A stretch of DNA of 64,000 nt from Paraburkholderia phenazinium (GTDB taxonomy: Bacteria > Pseudomonadota > Gammaproteobacteria > Burkholderiales > Burkholderiaceae), in the NCBI RefSeq assembly GCF_900142845.1, contig NZ_FSRU01000002.1, positions 2,294,001 through 2,358,000 of the forward strand. Direction: 5' to 3'. The notes beneath the pieces were generated by a model. The model did not search any database, was not told where the DNA came from, and saw nothing but the letters and a program-made list of their open reading frames with translations. A program made the position numbers and the translations under genes. Within the stretch, counting starts at the first letter, position 1; each line of letters starts with the position of its first letter. Positions 19,235-27,906 of this stretch are shown here, in pieces.

Positions 19235-19852
19235 ATGTTTACCGGAATCGTCGCGGCGGTCGGCCGCATTGAATCAGTCAAGCCCCTCGGCAACGATGGG
19301 ATTGCGGGCGTACGCCTGAACGTCAACGCGGGCGCCCTCGACCTCGAGGACGTCCAGCTCGGCGACAGCATCACGATTCAAGGCGCCTGCATGACCGTGG
19401 TGGCCAAGACGTCGAACTCGTTCGAAGTGGATGTCTCGCGCGAGAGCCTGAACTGCACGGCGGGCCTTGGCGAGCCGGGCGAGGTCAATCTCGAGAAGGC
19501 GCTGCGTGCGCATGACCGGCTGGGCGGCCATATCGTGTCGGGCCATGTGGATGGGCTTGGGACGGTCACGCATTTCGCGCCGGTGGGCGAGTCGTATGAA
19601 TTGCGCGTGCTGGCGCCGCGTGAGATTGGCCGCTATCTCGCGTACAAGGGGTCGATTACCGTCAACGGCGTGAGTCTCACGGTCAACTCGGTGAAGGATC
19701 GCGATGACGGCTGCGAGTTTTCGATCAATCTGATTCCGCATACGGTTCAGGTCACCGCGCTCAAGCATCTGCGTGAGGGGGTGAAGGTGAATCTGGAGAT
19801 TGATTTGATTGCGAGGTATGTGGAGAGGATGCTTAGTACGTCGCCACAATAG
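19235..19852 (+). CDS. ribE: Riboflavin synthase, alpha chain
   Basis: This enzyme dismutates two 6,7-dimethyl-8-ribityllumazines to riboflavin and the pyrimidine. At 205 residues it shows the two lumazine-binding repeats: MFTGIVAAVGRIESV at the start and a second repeat from about residue 98 (GHIVSGHVDGLGTV). The ESLNCTAGLGEPGEVNLEKAL segment is typical. It is the last gene of the hemL-ribD-ribE run; convergent accessory DNA starts 34 bases after the stop. Codon use becomes more AT-rich toward the 3' end. Confidence 0.97.
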   Translation: MFTGIVAAVGRIESVKPLGNDGIAGVRLNVNAGALDLEDVQLGDSITIQGACMTVVAKTSNSFEVDVSRESLNCTAGLGEPGEVNLEKALRAHDRLGGHIVSGHVDGLGTVTHFAPVGESYELRVLAPREIGRYLAYKGSITVNGVSLTVNSVKDRDDGCEFSINLIPHTVQVTALKHLREGVKVNLEIDLIARYVERMLSTSPQ

Positions 19853-19885
19853 TCGTGGCCACCTTAATAAGGCTGCGGGTTCCAA

Positions 19886-20437
19886 TCACTTGATGCGGAT
19901 CAGATCGCGTAGCGCAACCGGTAGCTGGTCCGTGGGCGTGCTTTCGTCCGGTTGCCCTTTACCCGCTTCGTATCGATAAACGAGATACTTCTTGTCCGTC
20001 TCATCACCCTCGTTGGGAATAATCACCAACATCTCCTTGCGCCCGGAATACAACCAGCGAGGTAAGGCTTTCTCTGCAAAGTAAATTCGTTCGTCAGCGT
20101 GCGTTACCGGGTTCTGTCGAATTGCGCCCCCCTTCAGGTAAGGTGGTCCGTAATTCAGCGCAAAAATGAGCGTCTTGCCGACGCATTTTGCCAGTGCAAT
20201 GTGACCGACAAAATCGGTACGTGGCATGTCAAGAAACGCACGCTCGGTTTTACCCCCCACCTGTACGAATAACGAATCTCCATCCAGACCGTGCGAGCTT
20301 GTTTCAAGTTTTGCGCGACTTCCGTCTTCGAGGACACACGAAAGCACTGGCCGCAGGGTGCCAGCATCGCCGGCGTCCGGCGTTGCGCCGAGTGCGGCGG
20401 TAGCGACCAGTACAAGGCTGAGAGCGAGACTTTTCAT
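19886..20437 (-). CDS. Periplasmic protein, candidate immunity to the neighbouring lytic-transglycosylase effector
   Basis: The 183-residue protein has a clear Sec signal (MKSLALSLVLVATAALGATP, cleavage near residue 18-20) and no membrane segment afterwards. I do not recognise the family. Its ATG overlaps the stop of the upstream effector gene by 4 bases (ATGA), so the two are translated together. Type VI effectors that cut peptidoglycan are commonly paired with periplasmic immunity proteins, and this gene has the right place, size and export signal. Two cysteines remain in the mature chain (LSCVLED and LAKCVGK) and could form a disulfide. The immunity role is inference only. Confidence 0.6.
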   Translation of the reverse strand: MKSLALSLVLVATAALGATPDAGDAGTLRPVLSCVLEDGSRAKLETSSHGLDGDSLFVQVGGKTERAFLDMPRTDFVGHIALAKCVGKTLIFALNYGPPYLKGGAIRQNPVTHADERIYFAEKALPRWLYSGRKEMLVIIPNEGDETDKKYLVYRYEAGKGQPDESTPTDQLPVALRDLIRIK

Positions 20438-21006
20438 TTCGTCGTCACCATATCGCGGAGAACCTGCATTGAGTCAGGGTCGGCGGCGAGCTTCGTCGCA
20501 GCAGCACTAATTTTCTTGTAGTAAATCCCGTTATCTACGCCTCGATACGCTTTGTACGCATCTTCGATAGAACTGGAACGATCAAGCCAATATTGCATGT
20601 ACTCTGTCCCGAGCTGTATGTTCGTTGCTTCATCGAAGATTTCAGGGCTGTCATGCATGGCAGCCCCGTCACTAAAAGCCTGCTTTGTTTGCGCGTCGCT
20701 AGGCATGCGCCCACCGCGCTCTTTCTGCTTCCTGTATTTGTAAACCTGCTGGACACCCCCGAGTTGCATCTGGAAAAGCCCCTTCGCATCGTGCGAGGCG
20801 CCAGCATGCGCGTCAAATCTTGATTCCATGTATATCTGGCAAATGATCAGATTCTCATCAAGGGTCGAGTGATTGTTCGCCTCAACCAACTTTCGGATTT
20901 CACGCAGTCTTGCTGAATCATCGACCGGCACGGTAGCCGGATTCTGATCCGACTTGGGTGTCAGCTCCGCCTTTTGCGTCTTGATCGCCTTCTTCCCATC
21001 TGTCAT
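20434..21006 (-). CDS. Putative T6SS effector with lytic transglycosylase (SLT) fold
   Basis: The 190-residue protein has no signal peptide. Residues about 50-175 match soluble lytic transglycosylases: IYMESRFDAHAGAS with candidate catalytic Glu E61, then AKGLFQMQLGGVQQVY (GLFQM at 76-80), and later a DAYKAYRGVDNGI motif like the YNAG/YRG motif of the family. It would cleave the MurNAc-GlcNAc bond in the periplasm of a target cell after delivery by VgrG/PAAR. It is preceded by the PAAR gene with a 4-base overlap and followed by the periplasmic candidate immunity gene with another. The N-terminal 45 residues are Lys-rich and unmatched. Confidence 0.7.
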   Translation of the reverse strand: MTDGKKAIKTQKAELTPKSDQNPATVPVDDSARLREIRKLVEANNHSTLDENLIICQIYMESRFDAHAGASHDAKGLFQMQLGGVQQVYKYRKQKERGGRMPSDAQTKQAFSDGAAMHDSPEIFDEATNIQLGTEYMQYWLDRSSSIEDAYKAYRGVDNGIYYKKISAAATKLAADPDSMQVLRDMVTTK

Positions 21007-21563
21007 AGGTGTCGATCCCAGTCGGGGTCCAGCGGCGCATGCTCTTCGAACACGTCGATAGTGGCGGTCACGGCACTGTCTGCATACACCTTTTCGGTGT
21101 GTCCGTGTTCATCGGTGCGACCTTCGATCTCTTCCCCGTCGTCAGTCACGATCTTGTAGGGCGTATTCTTGAGTGGATGACCAGTGCGCTCGTCTTTCAA
21201 GAGAAAATGCTGATCGTAGGATGCATCGCCGATGTATCTGCCCTGAGGCGTGTACCCCATCGTCGCGAGTTCGGCCGAATCGAAATCCATGAACGCGTTG
21301 CTCTGCGACGCAATCAGCTTGGGAGGCGGGTTACATTTGCAGATACAGAGGTCGTTTTCCAGCGCGACCTGCTTACCCATCAATACCATCGGTCGGTTCG
21401 GGCCGACGTTACGGATGTATCCCTCCGACTTGCAGGCGTGACAATTGACCTTTGCTTCCTGATACGCGAAAGGTTGCCCACGCGCGGTCGAAACGGGTTC
21501 GCCTTCAAGCACGACACCATCCGCCGTCGTCTTGTCACCCAGCATAATGAGGTAACGCCTCAC
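21003..21563 (-). CDS. PAAR-domain protein with C-terminal transthyretin-like tail (T6SS tip)
   Basis: The start is taken as the GTG at 21563, with GGGAG about 8 bases upstream, giving MRRYLIMLGDKTTADG and 186 residues; TTG/ATG codons just upstream are alternatives. Residues about 7-85 are a PAAR domain (GDKTTADGVVLEGEPV, Cys-rich NCHACKSEG, LCICKCNPPPKL) that sharpens the VgrG spike. Residues about 140-175 (LKNTPYKIVTDDGEEIEGRTDEHG) form a transthyretin-like strand motif that also occurs at the VgrG C-terminus in this cluster. The gene overlaps the effector gene by 4 bases, so it is probably its dedicated carrier. Confidence 0.8.
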   Translation of the reverse strand: MRRYLIMLGDKTTADGVVLEGEPVSTARGQPFAYQEAKVNCHACKSEGYIRNVGPNRPMVLMGKQVALENDLCICKCNPPPKLIASQSNAFMDFDSAELATMGYTPQGRYIGDASYDQHFLLKDERTGHPLKNTPYKIVTDDGEEIEGRTDEHGHTEKVYADSAVTATIDVFEEHAPLDPDWDRHL

Positions 21564-21637
21564 ACCATATACTCCCATCAACTATTTGAAGCCGGAAAAA
21601 TCAAGTCACACATTAAAAGACGAGAAATTGCATTTCG

Positions 21638-22228
21638 TTACCACGCAAGATTCTGGCAACCTATTATTACGTGACCACCCCCATTATTGTGACCTACCGC
21701 ACTAAAGATAGTATAGGGAAACTGCTCTTTTCCACTGCCCAACTTCCGAATATAGCTAGCATCGAAATCCTCGAAATATCCGTACCCGTCCGGATTGCCC
21801 CTGGGAACGGGATTGAGCTTCAATTTTTTATTAATCGCAGCCAACTGATTCGAGTCAGCCCGCAGAATTACAAAAAATAATGTGGTGCTCGAGTCAAAAT
21901 AACCCACCTCACTTGCCTCATAGCCAAATACTTTCACGCCCGGTGGGAGGAGATATCTCATCCCGCCATGTTTGTCCTGGCTAACCATCTTCACCCCTAA
22001 AGCTTCGAGTGGTTTTTGTGGATCGTCAGGACCACCATCAAACTCACCTCCACTGAAAATTCCAATCGCTTCCGTCTTGCACATCACCGCATTTTCCAGT
22101 GCGACCTCCAAACTCTTCTGAGATGAAATTGTCTCCTGTGCAAATGCAGTTAAAGAGAAACTCAATACGCACATCAGCATCACACCAAAAATCGCTCTTG
22201 GCAGCCTTCCATCCATGTCCAGATGCAT
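21638..22228 (-). CDS. Secreted protein of unknown family, candidate immunity to the peptidase-like effector
   Basis: The 196-residue protein has a signal sequence after a short charged start (FGVMLMCVLSFSLTAFA-QE). The family is not recognised. The mature part is Gly- and Asp-rich (GEFDGGPDDPQKP, GGMRYLLPPGVKVFG). It lies 74 bases after the putative metallopeptidase effector gene and before the PAAR gene, the usual place of an immunity gene. The local GC is visibly lower than in the flanking rib genes, in keeping with horizontal acquisition. The immunity role is inferred from position and export signal. Confidence 0.5.
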   Translation of the reverse strand: MHLDMDGRLPRAIFGVMLMCVLSFSLTAFAQETISSQKSLEVALENAVMCKTEAIGIFSGGEFDGGPDDPQKPLEALGVKMVSQDKHGGMRYLLPPGVKVFGYEASEVGYFDSSTTLFFVILRADSNQLAAINKKLKLNPVPRGNPDGYGYFEDFDASYIRKLGSGKEQFPYTIFSAVGHNNGGGHVIIGCQNLAW

Positions 22229-22302
22229 AGCAAGTCCATCCTCGCGTCAATCAATTCATTATTAAGAATAAAGTACACACAATCAACCAAACAACTCGAC
22301 GC

Positions 22303-23667
22303 TCATTCATACTTCACCGTAATGTGCATATGAGTGTCGTGTGGTTCGACCCAATTGAGCCACGGCGTATAAACGTAAGGCGCATCCACTTCATTGTCGC
22401 CGCGCAACTCTTGATAGAGTCGAGCGAGCTTCTGCCCACCAGCACTGGTAGGGAATGGGGCCTTACGCTCTGCGTGGCTGTGATTGTGAATTTTAAAATC
22501 GAGACTCTCCGCCGAATCAACGATCTCCGTAACATCCAATCCAACACCCATCTTGTGCAGTCTGGAGCCGAGCATCGGTCGCCACGAACTTGAGAGATCG
22601 ACAGTGTTGATATTGAGACGCCATGCTGCTTTCAGAATCGCCGCAAATGCACGAGGCGACGTCCGCTGAAGGGCTTGTTGCACAGTAGTATTGGCACTTG
22701 TGTTAATAGCATTCGCGACGGCTCGCGCGGCAAATTTAAGTGTGATGCCCAGTTGGGAAATCTGGACACTGAATGCGTCCATGGAGCGGGAATCTACTCC
22801 TGCACTATAAATGGGCTGTAGCGTGGTCGCCCAATCGATCGCTACACTTTGAGGCGCGGCAACGCTTTGGGCCACATTTTGTGGCGTGACTCCGTTTTGG
22901 TCCGCACCTTGAGGGATAGTGCCCCCTGCTGTTGCACTTTGAGGAGGGGCACTGCCGCTCGGGGCCGAACTGCCAAGCGTTGGCCGGGATAGCGTTTCTG
23001 GCGGGCACAGCCGTGTAATTTCATCATTGGTGAATTCGTGGCTGAGTTTTAGCCACAGGTCGCCATTCAGATAGCCGAAGTATTCGTTGGTCGCCCCGGG
23101 TTTCGCTACGATCTCGTTTTCTGCCGGAGTGCTTCCGAGACTATTTTCTGTTGAAAATTTGTCCTGTAAATCCGCTCGTATCTCATAGATATGCACCTTG
23201 ATGTGCGCGACATCCGGGACGGTCCACGGGAACAATTGAAAACTCCGGTGCAACTCAAAGGCATCGTTGGCAATATGCAACGCGATGCGTGTTACGTCAT
23301 TTGGGATATTGATTGGTGGCAATGTATGCACATTACGAAGGCCATCATGCAATCCGCTGGAGGTCACCGGAGCTAGAAATTTCGCGGTCTGGCCATGAGT
23401 ACTGACATAAGGGTAAATGACCTTACGTGCATCAGCATCGACCACCACAAACGGAAGACCGTTGAGATAGGATGCGGAATCGGTCACACCCAAATGCGTC
23501 GCGTCATGGCCATAGACGGCTGTGTACATTGGATTGAGATTGTTATCGTCCCGCGGCGCGCAGTAAAAAACGAAAGTGACCTTGCGAGTCAAACAATGCG
23601 CATCTTGTGTAGGTTGATTAGCGTCAGCCGTAACCGTGCCAATAGGTGCGCCACTGGAATTTGTCAT
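22303..23667 (-). CDS. Putative T6SS effector with C-terminal LAS-type (M15-like) metallopeptidase domain
   Basis: The 454-residue protein starts at the ATG at 23667, preceded closely by GGAAAGG; a TTG at 23706 overlapping vgrG is possible. Residues 1 to about 230 are unrecognised. Residues about 230-280 are a Ser/Ala/Pro/Gln-rich linker with NGVTPQNVAQSVAAPQS-type repeats. The C-terminal domain has SSSWRP (about 359-364), H371-x6-D378 (HKMGVGLD) and a terminal THMHI (His446, His448). This is the HxxxxxxD ... HxH zinc-ligand pattern of LAS peptidases, which cut peptidoglycan stems. There is no signal peptide and it is immediately downstream of vgrG, as expected of a VgrG-delivered cell-wall effector. 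The enzymatic class is inference from motif spacing. Confidence 0.65.
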   Translation of the reverse strand: MTNSSGAPIGTVTADANQPTQDAHCLTRKVTFVFYCAPRDDNNLNPMYTAVYGHDATHLGVTDSASYLNGLPFVVVDADARKVIYPYVSTHGQTAKFLAPVTSSGLHDGLRNVHTLPPINIPNDVTRIALHIANDAFELHRSFQLFPWTVPDVAHIKVHIYEIRADLQDKFSTENSLGSTPAENEIVAKPGATNEYFGYLNGDLWLKLSHEFTNDEITRLCPPETLSRPTLGSSAPSGSAPPQSATAGGTIPQGADQNGVTPQNVAQSVAAPQSVAIDWATTLQPIYSAGVDSRSMDAFSVQISQLGITLKFAARAVANAINTSANTTVQQALQRTSPRAFAAILKAAWRLNINTVDLSSSWRPMLGSRLHKMGVGLDVTEIVDSAESLDFKIHNHSHAERKAPFPTSAGGQKLARLYQELRGDNEVDAPYVYTPWLNWVEPHDTHMHITVKYE

Positions 23668-23699
23668 TTCCTTTCCGTTCTCATCGGTTGTTATCGGAA

Positions 23700-26420
23700 T
23701 CAGCAATCGTGCGGATCGTCAACGTAGTCGTCCCCATCTTGACCGGGATCATGCGGATGCACATGAACATTCTGCGGGCTCGCCAGCCATACACGCTGTG
23801 TCAATCCGTTCTCGTCGGTGCGTCCATACCACGTCGGTCCGCTTTCGGACTCCAGACGATATGGGTAATCTTTAAGAACTGCACCGCTTTTATCTTTCAC
23901 GGTGAATTGCGCGCTGTATTGCTTCGCTCCGGGCAGGTCCGGCAAAGGCATGCGCATTGACGCCGCTCCCGGCAAACTCCATTGCGCGCATTTCTCCCAA
24001 ATCTGTCCGGTTGTGCCATTCTCGATGCCTTGTGCCGTGATGCGAATGTATGACCCGCCGACACCGATCCAGATTTCTTTCGAGGCGTTCAGGACAATCT
24101 TTCCGTCGGTGCTCGTGATGGCCAGGTCCTTGAGTGCAGCCAGCGCCATCTCATCGCTTTGAGCTTCAATTCTCACTTTTCCCGCTGCGGCAATCAGTTT
24201 CATCCCCGCCTGCTGTACAAACAGACTCAGCTTGTCCCGCACGCTCGCAATCAAGGATTTGCCGACAGCAAGATGAGTGCTTTGGCCACTTACGATGTTG
24301 ATGTGACGGTCAGCCGTTAGGTGCATTGAATCTTGCGTCGATGTGCCAATTCCAACCGGGCTGGCGAAGAGCATCAGGGCTTTCTGGAACGCGTTTGCGC
24401 TGCCCGTGCCACCGCCCGCTGTGCGCCCGCTCGTGGCGTCGGGAGTGAATGCGGATTGCGTTGCATCCGTAAAGCTCTTCAACGAATCCTGCCCGTTCTT
24501 CAGGCTTTCCGCCTGATGTGTCTCGCTAGCCTGTGACAACGCCTCGATCACGCTTTCCGAATTATCGAGTTGACTACTCGCGTCGCGTACGTCGAGCGGC
24601 TGAGTCGTCGCATCAGCAGTGGGGTGAGTCGAGACATAAAGTCCCTGGCCGGCCCTGATCGCACCATACGCGTCCGACTTGAGATCGAAGCCGCTGCCCA
24701 CATACGCGCCTCGCGCATTGCCAGTCTGGCTAATCAGGTACCCCAAATGCAATTGCGCATTCGTGCTGCTGCTGAATAACTGCACACGATTCTGACCACT
24801 CGAGTCATCCATCACCATCTGGTTGTAGCCACTGCCGCCATACTCTTTCGAGCGGTAGCCTGACAGCAGTCCGTTTGAATGCCAGTGTGGTTTTGCTGAC
24901 CCGTTATACAGACGCGACATCACCACCGGCCGGTCACAATCCCCACCGATGTGATCGATCAGTACCTCTTCGCCCACCCGCGGCATATGCACGCCGCCAT
25001 ATCCGTTACCCGTATCGGCTTGCGCCACCCGCACCCAGCAAGATGCCTTCTCGTCGCCGCCGTTAAGTCGATCCCAGACGAACTGCACCTTGATGCGGTT
25101 CAGTTCGTCCGTGTAGATTTCTTCGCCCTTCGGACCCACCACTATCGCCGACTCCAGATGCGTCTCCGGCTTCTGATGGTCGAACGAGCTGCGATACGGC
25201 ACGCTTGTGCGCTGCGCCTCGATCTCAGCCAGGTAGAAGCCTTCCGAGCCGTCCGCGTGCGTCACCTTGAGCCCGGTATCGCTGGCGTGGCTCGCGCGTA
25301 CCTCATCGAGCGTGCCCTGCAGGCTGTGCGGATAGTCCGGCCCCGGGTTGCCGGCCGGCACGTTGTTCGCGATCACCCACGACGCCTCGATCACCGCGAA
25401 CTCCTTCTGGCTCGACTGATCCCGGTCGTGGTCCGGGTGGCCGCTGAGGATAAAGCGCCGTCCCGCATCGATTCTTCGAACCCCACCTACGCCCTTAAAG
25501 CGCTTGGCTCGCGACTCCCACTCCTCCATCCGGATCCCGGAGAGCTGGTCGCCCCGGTCCTGTTTCGGATAGGTGTACGCGCCGGTGTATTCGTACACCT
25601 CCGCCTGATCAGGCAACGCGCCCTGGTTGGGCATCGTCGGCACGTTGGTACTTTTGGGGTTGAACTGCGTCGAGGGGCTTTTGTAGTCGAATGTGCGCGT
25701 GCTCAGCGACGTGCTTTGCAGCGTGCGTGTGCCCGACCATTGGGTGAGCGCATCCGTCTCGCTGCCAGTGCCCGCCCGGTAGAACGGCACTGTTTCCGGC
25801 GACAGTGCATCAAGCGTCGCGAGACGGTCGGTGATCACCAGCGTGTGCGATTTGCCATCCTGCGCCTGCTGCCAGAATCCATATAAGCCTTCGGATTCGA
25901 GCAGGCGGTGTACGAAGTTCCAGTCATCTTCGTCCTGGCGGCAGTACGAGCGCGAGGGCAGCGGCTTTGAGAGTGCGAACTGGAATAAACCTTGGGCCTG
26001 GGGATGCGTGTTAAAGACGTCTGTGATGATGTCGTCGGCGGTCTTGTCCTGCCAGATCCGCTGGTCGCGGCGGAACTTGAGGAAGTGCATCCAGGAGGCG
26101 AAGCCGAGCTGGTAGCTCGTCAGTCCGCTGTTTGAACCGAGGCGGCGTGCCGTATGCGCATAGCCGTTGTGGGGCAGGTAGGATTTGTCGGCCTGCTGGA
26201 TCCACAACGTGACCGGTTGCGCGATCAACGTCTTGAGTTCGATATAACTGGAGGTCGATACCACGTCGACCGTGAATTCGAAGTGGCGGCCCAGGCGCGA
26301 GCGGCCCACCACGCGTTGCGGGACCAGCACATTCGACCCCAACGGTGTATCCAGTTTCAGCAGGCGGTCAGTTTGTGAAACGCCGCCCGTTATTGCGCTG
26401 ATTAAATCCTGTGCTCCCAT
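23700..26420 (-). CDS. vgrG: Type VI secretion tip protein VgrG with extended C-terminus
   Basis: The 906-residue trimeric spike protein has gp27-like then gp5-like domains in the first about 600 residues (LVPQRVVGRSRLGRHFEF; VKVQFVWDRLNGGDEKASCWVRV; a GGVHMPRVGEEVLIDHIGGD OB region). A DUF2345-type extension follows at about 690-840 (MHLTADRHINIVSGQSTHLAVG ... KEIWIGVGGSYIRI-like), then a transthyretin-like tail (LKDYPYRLESESGPTWYGRTDENG) similar to that of the PAAR protein. No enzymatic domain was seen in it. It heads the minus-strand cluster. The structural T6SS genes (tssA-M) are not in this window, so it must use an apparatus encoded elsewhere. Confidence 0.93.
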   Translation of the reverse strand: MGAQDLISAITGGVSQTDRLLKLDTPLGSNVLVPQRVVGRSRLGRHFEFTVDVVSTSSYIELKTLIAQPVTLWIQQADKSYLPHNGYAHTARRLGSNSGLTSYQLGFASWMHFLKFRRDQRIWQDKTADDIITDVFNTHPQAQGLFQFALSKPLPSRSYCRQDEDDWNFVHRLLESEGLYGFWQQAQDGKSHTLVITDRLATLDALSPETVPFYRAGTGSETDALTQWSGTRTLQSTSLSTRTFDYKSPSTQFNPKSTNVPTMPNQGALPDQAEVYEYTGAYTYPKQDRGDQLSGIRMEEWESRAKRFKGVGGVRRIDAGRRFILSGHPDHDRDQSSQKEFAVIEASWVIANNVPAGNPGPDYPHSLQGTLDEVRASHASDTGLKVTHADGSEGFYLAEIEAQRTSVPYRSSFDHQKPETHLESAIVVGPKGEEIYTDELNRIKVQFVWDRLNGGDEKASCWVRVAQADTGNGYGGVHMPRVGEEVLIDHIGGDCDRPVVMSRLYNGSAKPHWHSNGLLSGYRSKEYGGSGYNQMVMDDSSGQNRVQLFSSSTNAQLHLGYLISQTGNARGAYVGSGFDLKSDAYGAIRAGQGLYVSTHPTADATTQPLDVRDASSQLDNSESVIEALSQASETHQAESLKNGQDSLKSFTDATQSAFTPDATSGRTAGGGTGSANAFQKALMLFASPVGIGTSTQDSMHLTADRHINIVSGQSTHLAVGKSLIASVRDKLSLFVQQAGMKLIAAAGKVRIEAQSDEMALAALKDLAITSTDGKIVLNASKEIWIGVGGSYIRITAQGIENGTTGQIWEKCAQWSLPGAASMRMPLPDLPGAKQYSAQFTVKDKSGAVLKDYPYRLESESGPTWYGRTDENGLTQRVWLASPQNVHVHPHDPGQDGDDYVDDPHDC

Positions 26421-26856
26421 GCTACCCCGCCTTTCGTCTTTCTTGTGTTCAATACGCGCTCCCGCGTTACCGCGCGATAGTACAAAACTTCAAATTTATT
26501 CGCCAGCGTCAAAACATGTAAAACCGCCGTATGGCATGTATTTCCACAGTTTGCATATGCGCCGGGCATATCGGTAAATATCGTCGAGTCAATCCAGCCG
26601 TTTTCCAGTTTGCACCCGATTGTCATGCGGGTTTAAAAACGCAGCATTCAGATTCATGTCATGAAACAGTAGCAAATGGCCAGCGCCAAAGAAGTCGAAT
26701 CGAAAGCGTCTGACTACACCGTGCTGTTGCTGCACACAGTCACCTATGTGCGGAGACCCGTTTTGCACAACCGCCTCTCACTGGCCGCCTCTCGAACCGG
26801 CTCGGGAAACCGAGACTTGCCGGCCTCCCAAAAGCCAGCCCCTTGCTCACCCCACC
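26421..26856. other. Intergenic region upstream of vgrG
   Basis: About 436 bases of lower GC between vgrG and the end of the HxlR gene, both on the minus strand. No ORF here has a convincing start or family signature. It must carry the vgrG promoter, but no clear -35/-10 pair was fixed. Confidence 0.55.
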
Positions 26857-27225
26857 TCACCGATTTTCGTCATACCGCAACCGGTGGTCTTGAATGCTTG
26901 CGAGGTGCGCCCTCGCCCATCTCGCGAGTTGACGCACCGGTTCGGACAGCGATAGTCCAAGTTCGGTCAGTGCATAGTCCACTTGCGGCGGCGCCGTATC
27001 CCGAACTGTACGCACCACCATTCCATCACGCTCAAGCGTCTTGAGCGTGCGCGTCAACATCTGCTGCGAAATACCGGCCACATGGCGCTTGATATCGTTG
27101 AAGCGGCGCGGCTGCTCACGCAGCGCCACCACCACCTGTATGGTCCATTTATCACCGACCCGAGTGAGGATTTCGCTCACCCCACGGCAATCGCTGGGCG
27201 GGTCGCGCGGCGCGGTCACATCCAT
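26857..27225 (-). CDS. HxlR-family winged-helix transcriptional regulator
   Basis: The 122-residue protein carries the HxlR core: VGDKWTIQVVVALREQPRRFNDIKRHVAGISQQMLTRTLK covers about residues 23-62 with the recognition helix near the end, followed by the wing (DGMVVRTVRDTAPPQVDYALTELG). An AGGA precedes the ATG. It is divergent from a glutathione S-transferase gene with a 96-base gap containing an inverted repeat, so it probably controls that gene and itself. The inducer is unknown; family members often respond to electrophiles or quinones. Confidence 0.93.
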   Translation of the reverse strand: MDVTAPRDPPSDCRGVSEILTRVGDKWTIQVVVALREQPRRFNDIKRHVAGISQQMLTRTLKTLERDGMVVRTVRDTAPPQVDYALTELGLSLSEPVRQLARWARAHLASIQDHRLRYDENR

Positions 27226-27255
27226 ATGACTTAGTCCTGAAAATATGCGTTTTTA

Positions 27256-27282
27256 CCAAGTAGAAAATGATCAGATACTTGG
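27256..27282. promoter_or_regulatory. Candidate HxlR operator
   Basis: The inverted repeat CCAAGTA (27256-27262) / TACTTGG (27276-27282) with a 13-base AT-rich spacer lies between the divergent HxlR and GST genes. Its size and position suit a dimeric winged-helix repressor. Confidence 0.6.
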
Positions 27283-27321
27283 CCCTGACCAACAATCCCG
27301 ATTGATCAATCCGAGAATATC

Positions 27322-27906
27322 ATGATCCTTTTTTACCATCCTGGTGCTTGCAGTCTTGCCGTTCACATCGCGCTTATCGAGACGGGGATGCCATATAAAC
27401 TGGTAAGCATTACGAAGGACAAGCGAACATCCGACGGGCGCGATTTTCTAAAAATCAATCCGAAGGGCTTCGTCCCGACCCTGGAGCTCGACGATGAAAC
27501 TGTGCTCGGCGAAGCCCTGGCCATTCTCGCCTACGTCTGTCATCGGACAGGCACGCTGCTACCCGAGGACGGGCGTGTCCGTTGGCAAGCCCTGGAAGCG
27601 ACCTCCTTCATGACGACCGAGGTCCACGGCAACTTCAAGCCTTTCTGGAAGAACGCACCCGAGCCGGAGAAGGAAAACGCCCGGCAGGCGCTGGTCAAGC
27701 ACTTCGATATCCTCGCCGGGCAACTCGGGAACCAGGCGTTCCTGACGGGCGACCGGATGACCATCGCAGACCCTTACCTGTTCGTGATGCTAATGTGGGC
27801 GTCCATACACGGAATCAAAGTATCGGAGCGATTCGATGCTTTCTTTACCCGGATGAACGCGCTGCCCTCGGTCGCACAGGCGCTCGCAGAAGAAGGTCTG
27901 GCCTGA
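27322..27906 (+). CDS. Glutathione S-transferase family protein
   Basis: The 194-residue protein has an N-terminal thioredoxin-like domain (FYHPGACSLAVHIALIETGMPY, residues 4-25), the conserved NPKGFVPTLELDD with the cis-proline, and GEALAILAY. The C-terminal helical domain has the FLTGDRMTIADPYLFVML signature (about 140-160). The PGACS start is typical of beta-class bacterial GSTs, where the Cys takes part in glutathione binding. It would conjugate or reduce electrophiles in the cytoplasm. Its divergent neighbour HxlR is the likely regulator. Confidence 0.92.
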   Translation: MILFYHPGACSLAVHIALIETGMPYKLVSITKDKRTSDGRDFLKINPKGFVPTLELDDETVLGEALAILAYVCHRTGTLLPEDGRVRWQALEATSFMTTEVHGNFKPFWKNAPEPEKENARQALVKHFDILAGQLGNQAFLTGDRMTIADPYLFVMLMWASIHGIKVSERFDAFFTRMNALPSVAQALAEEGLA

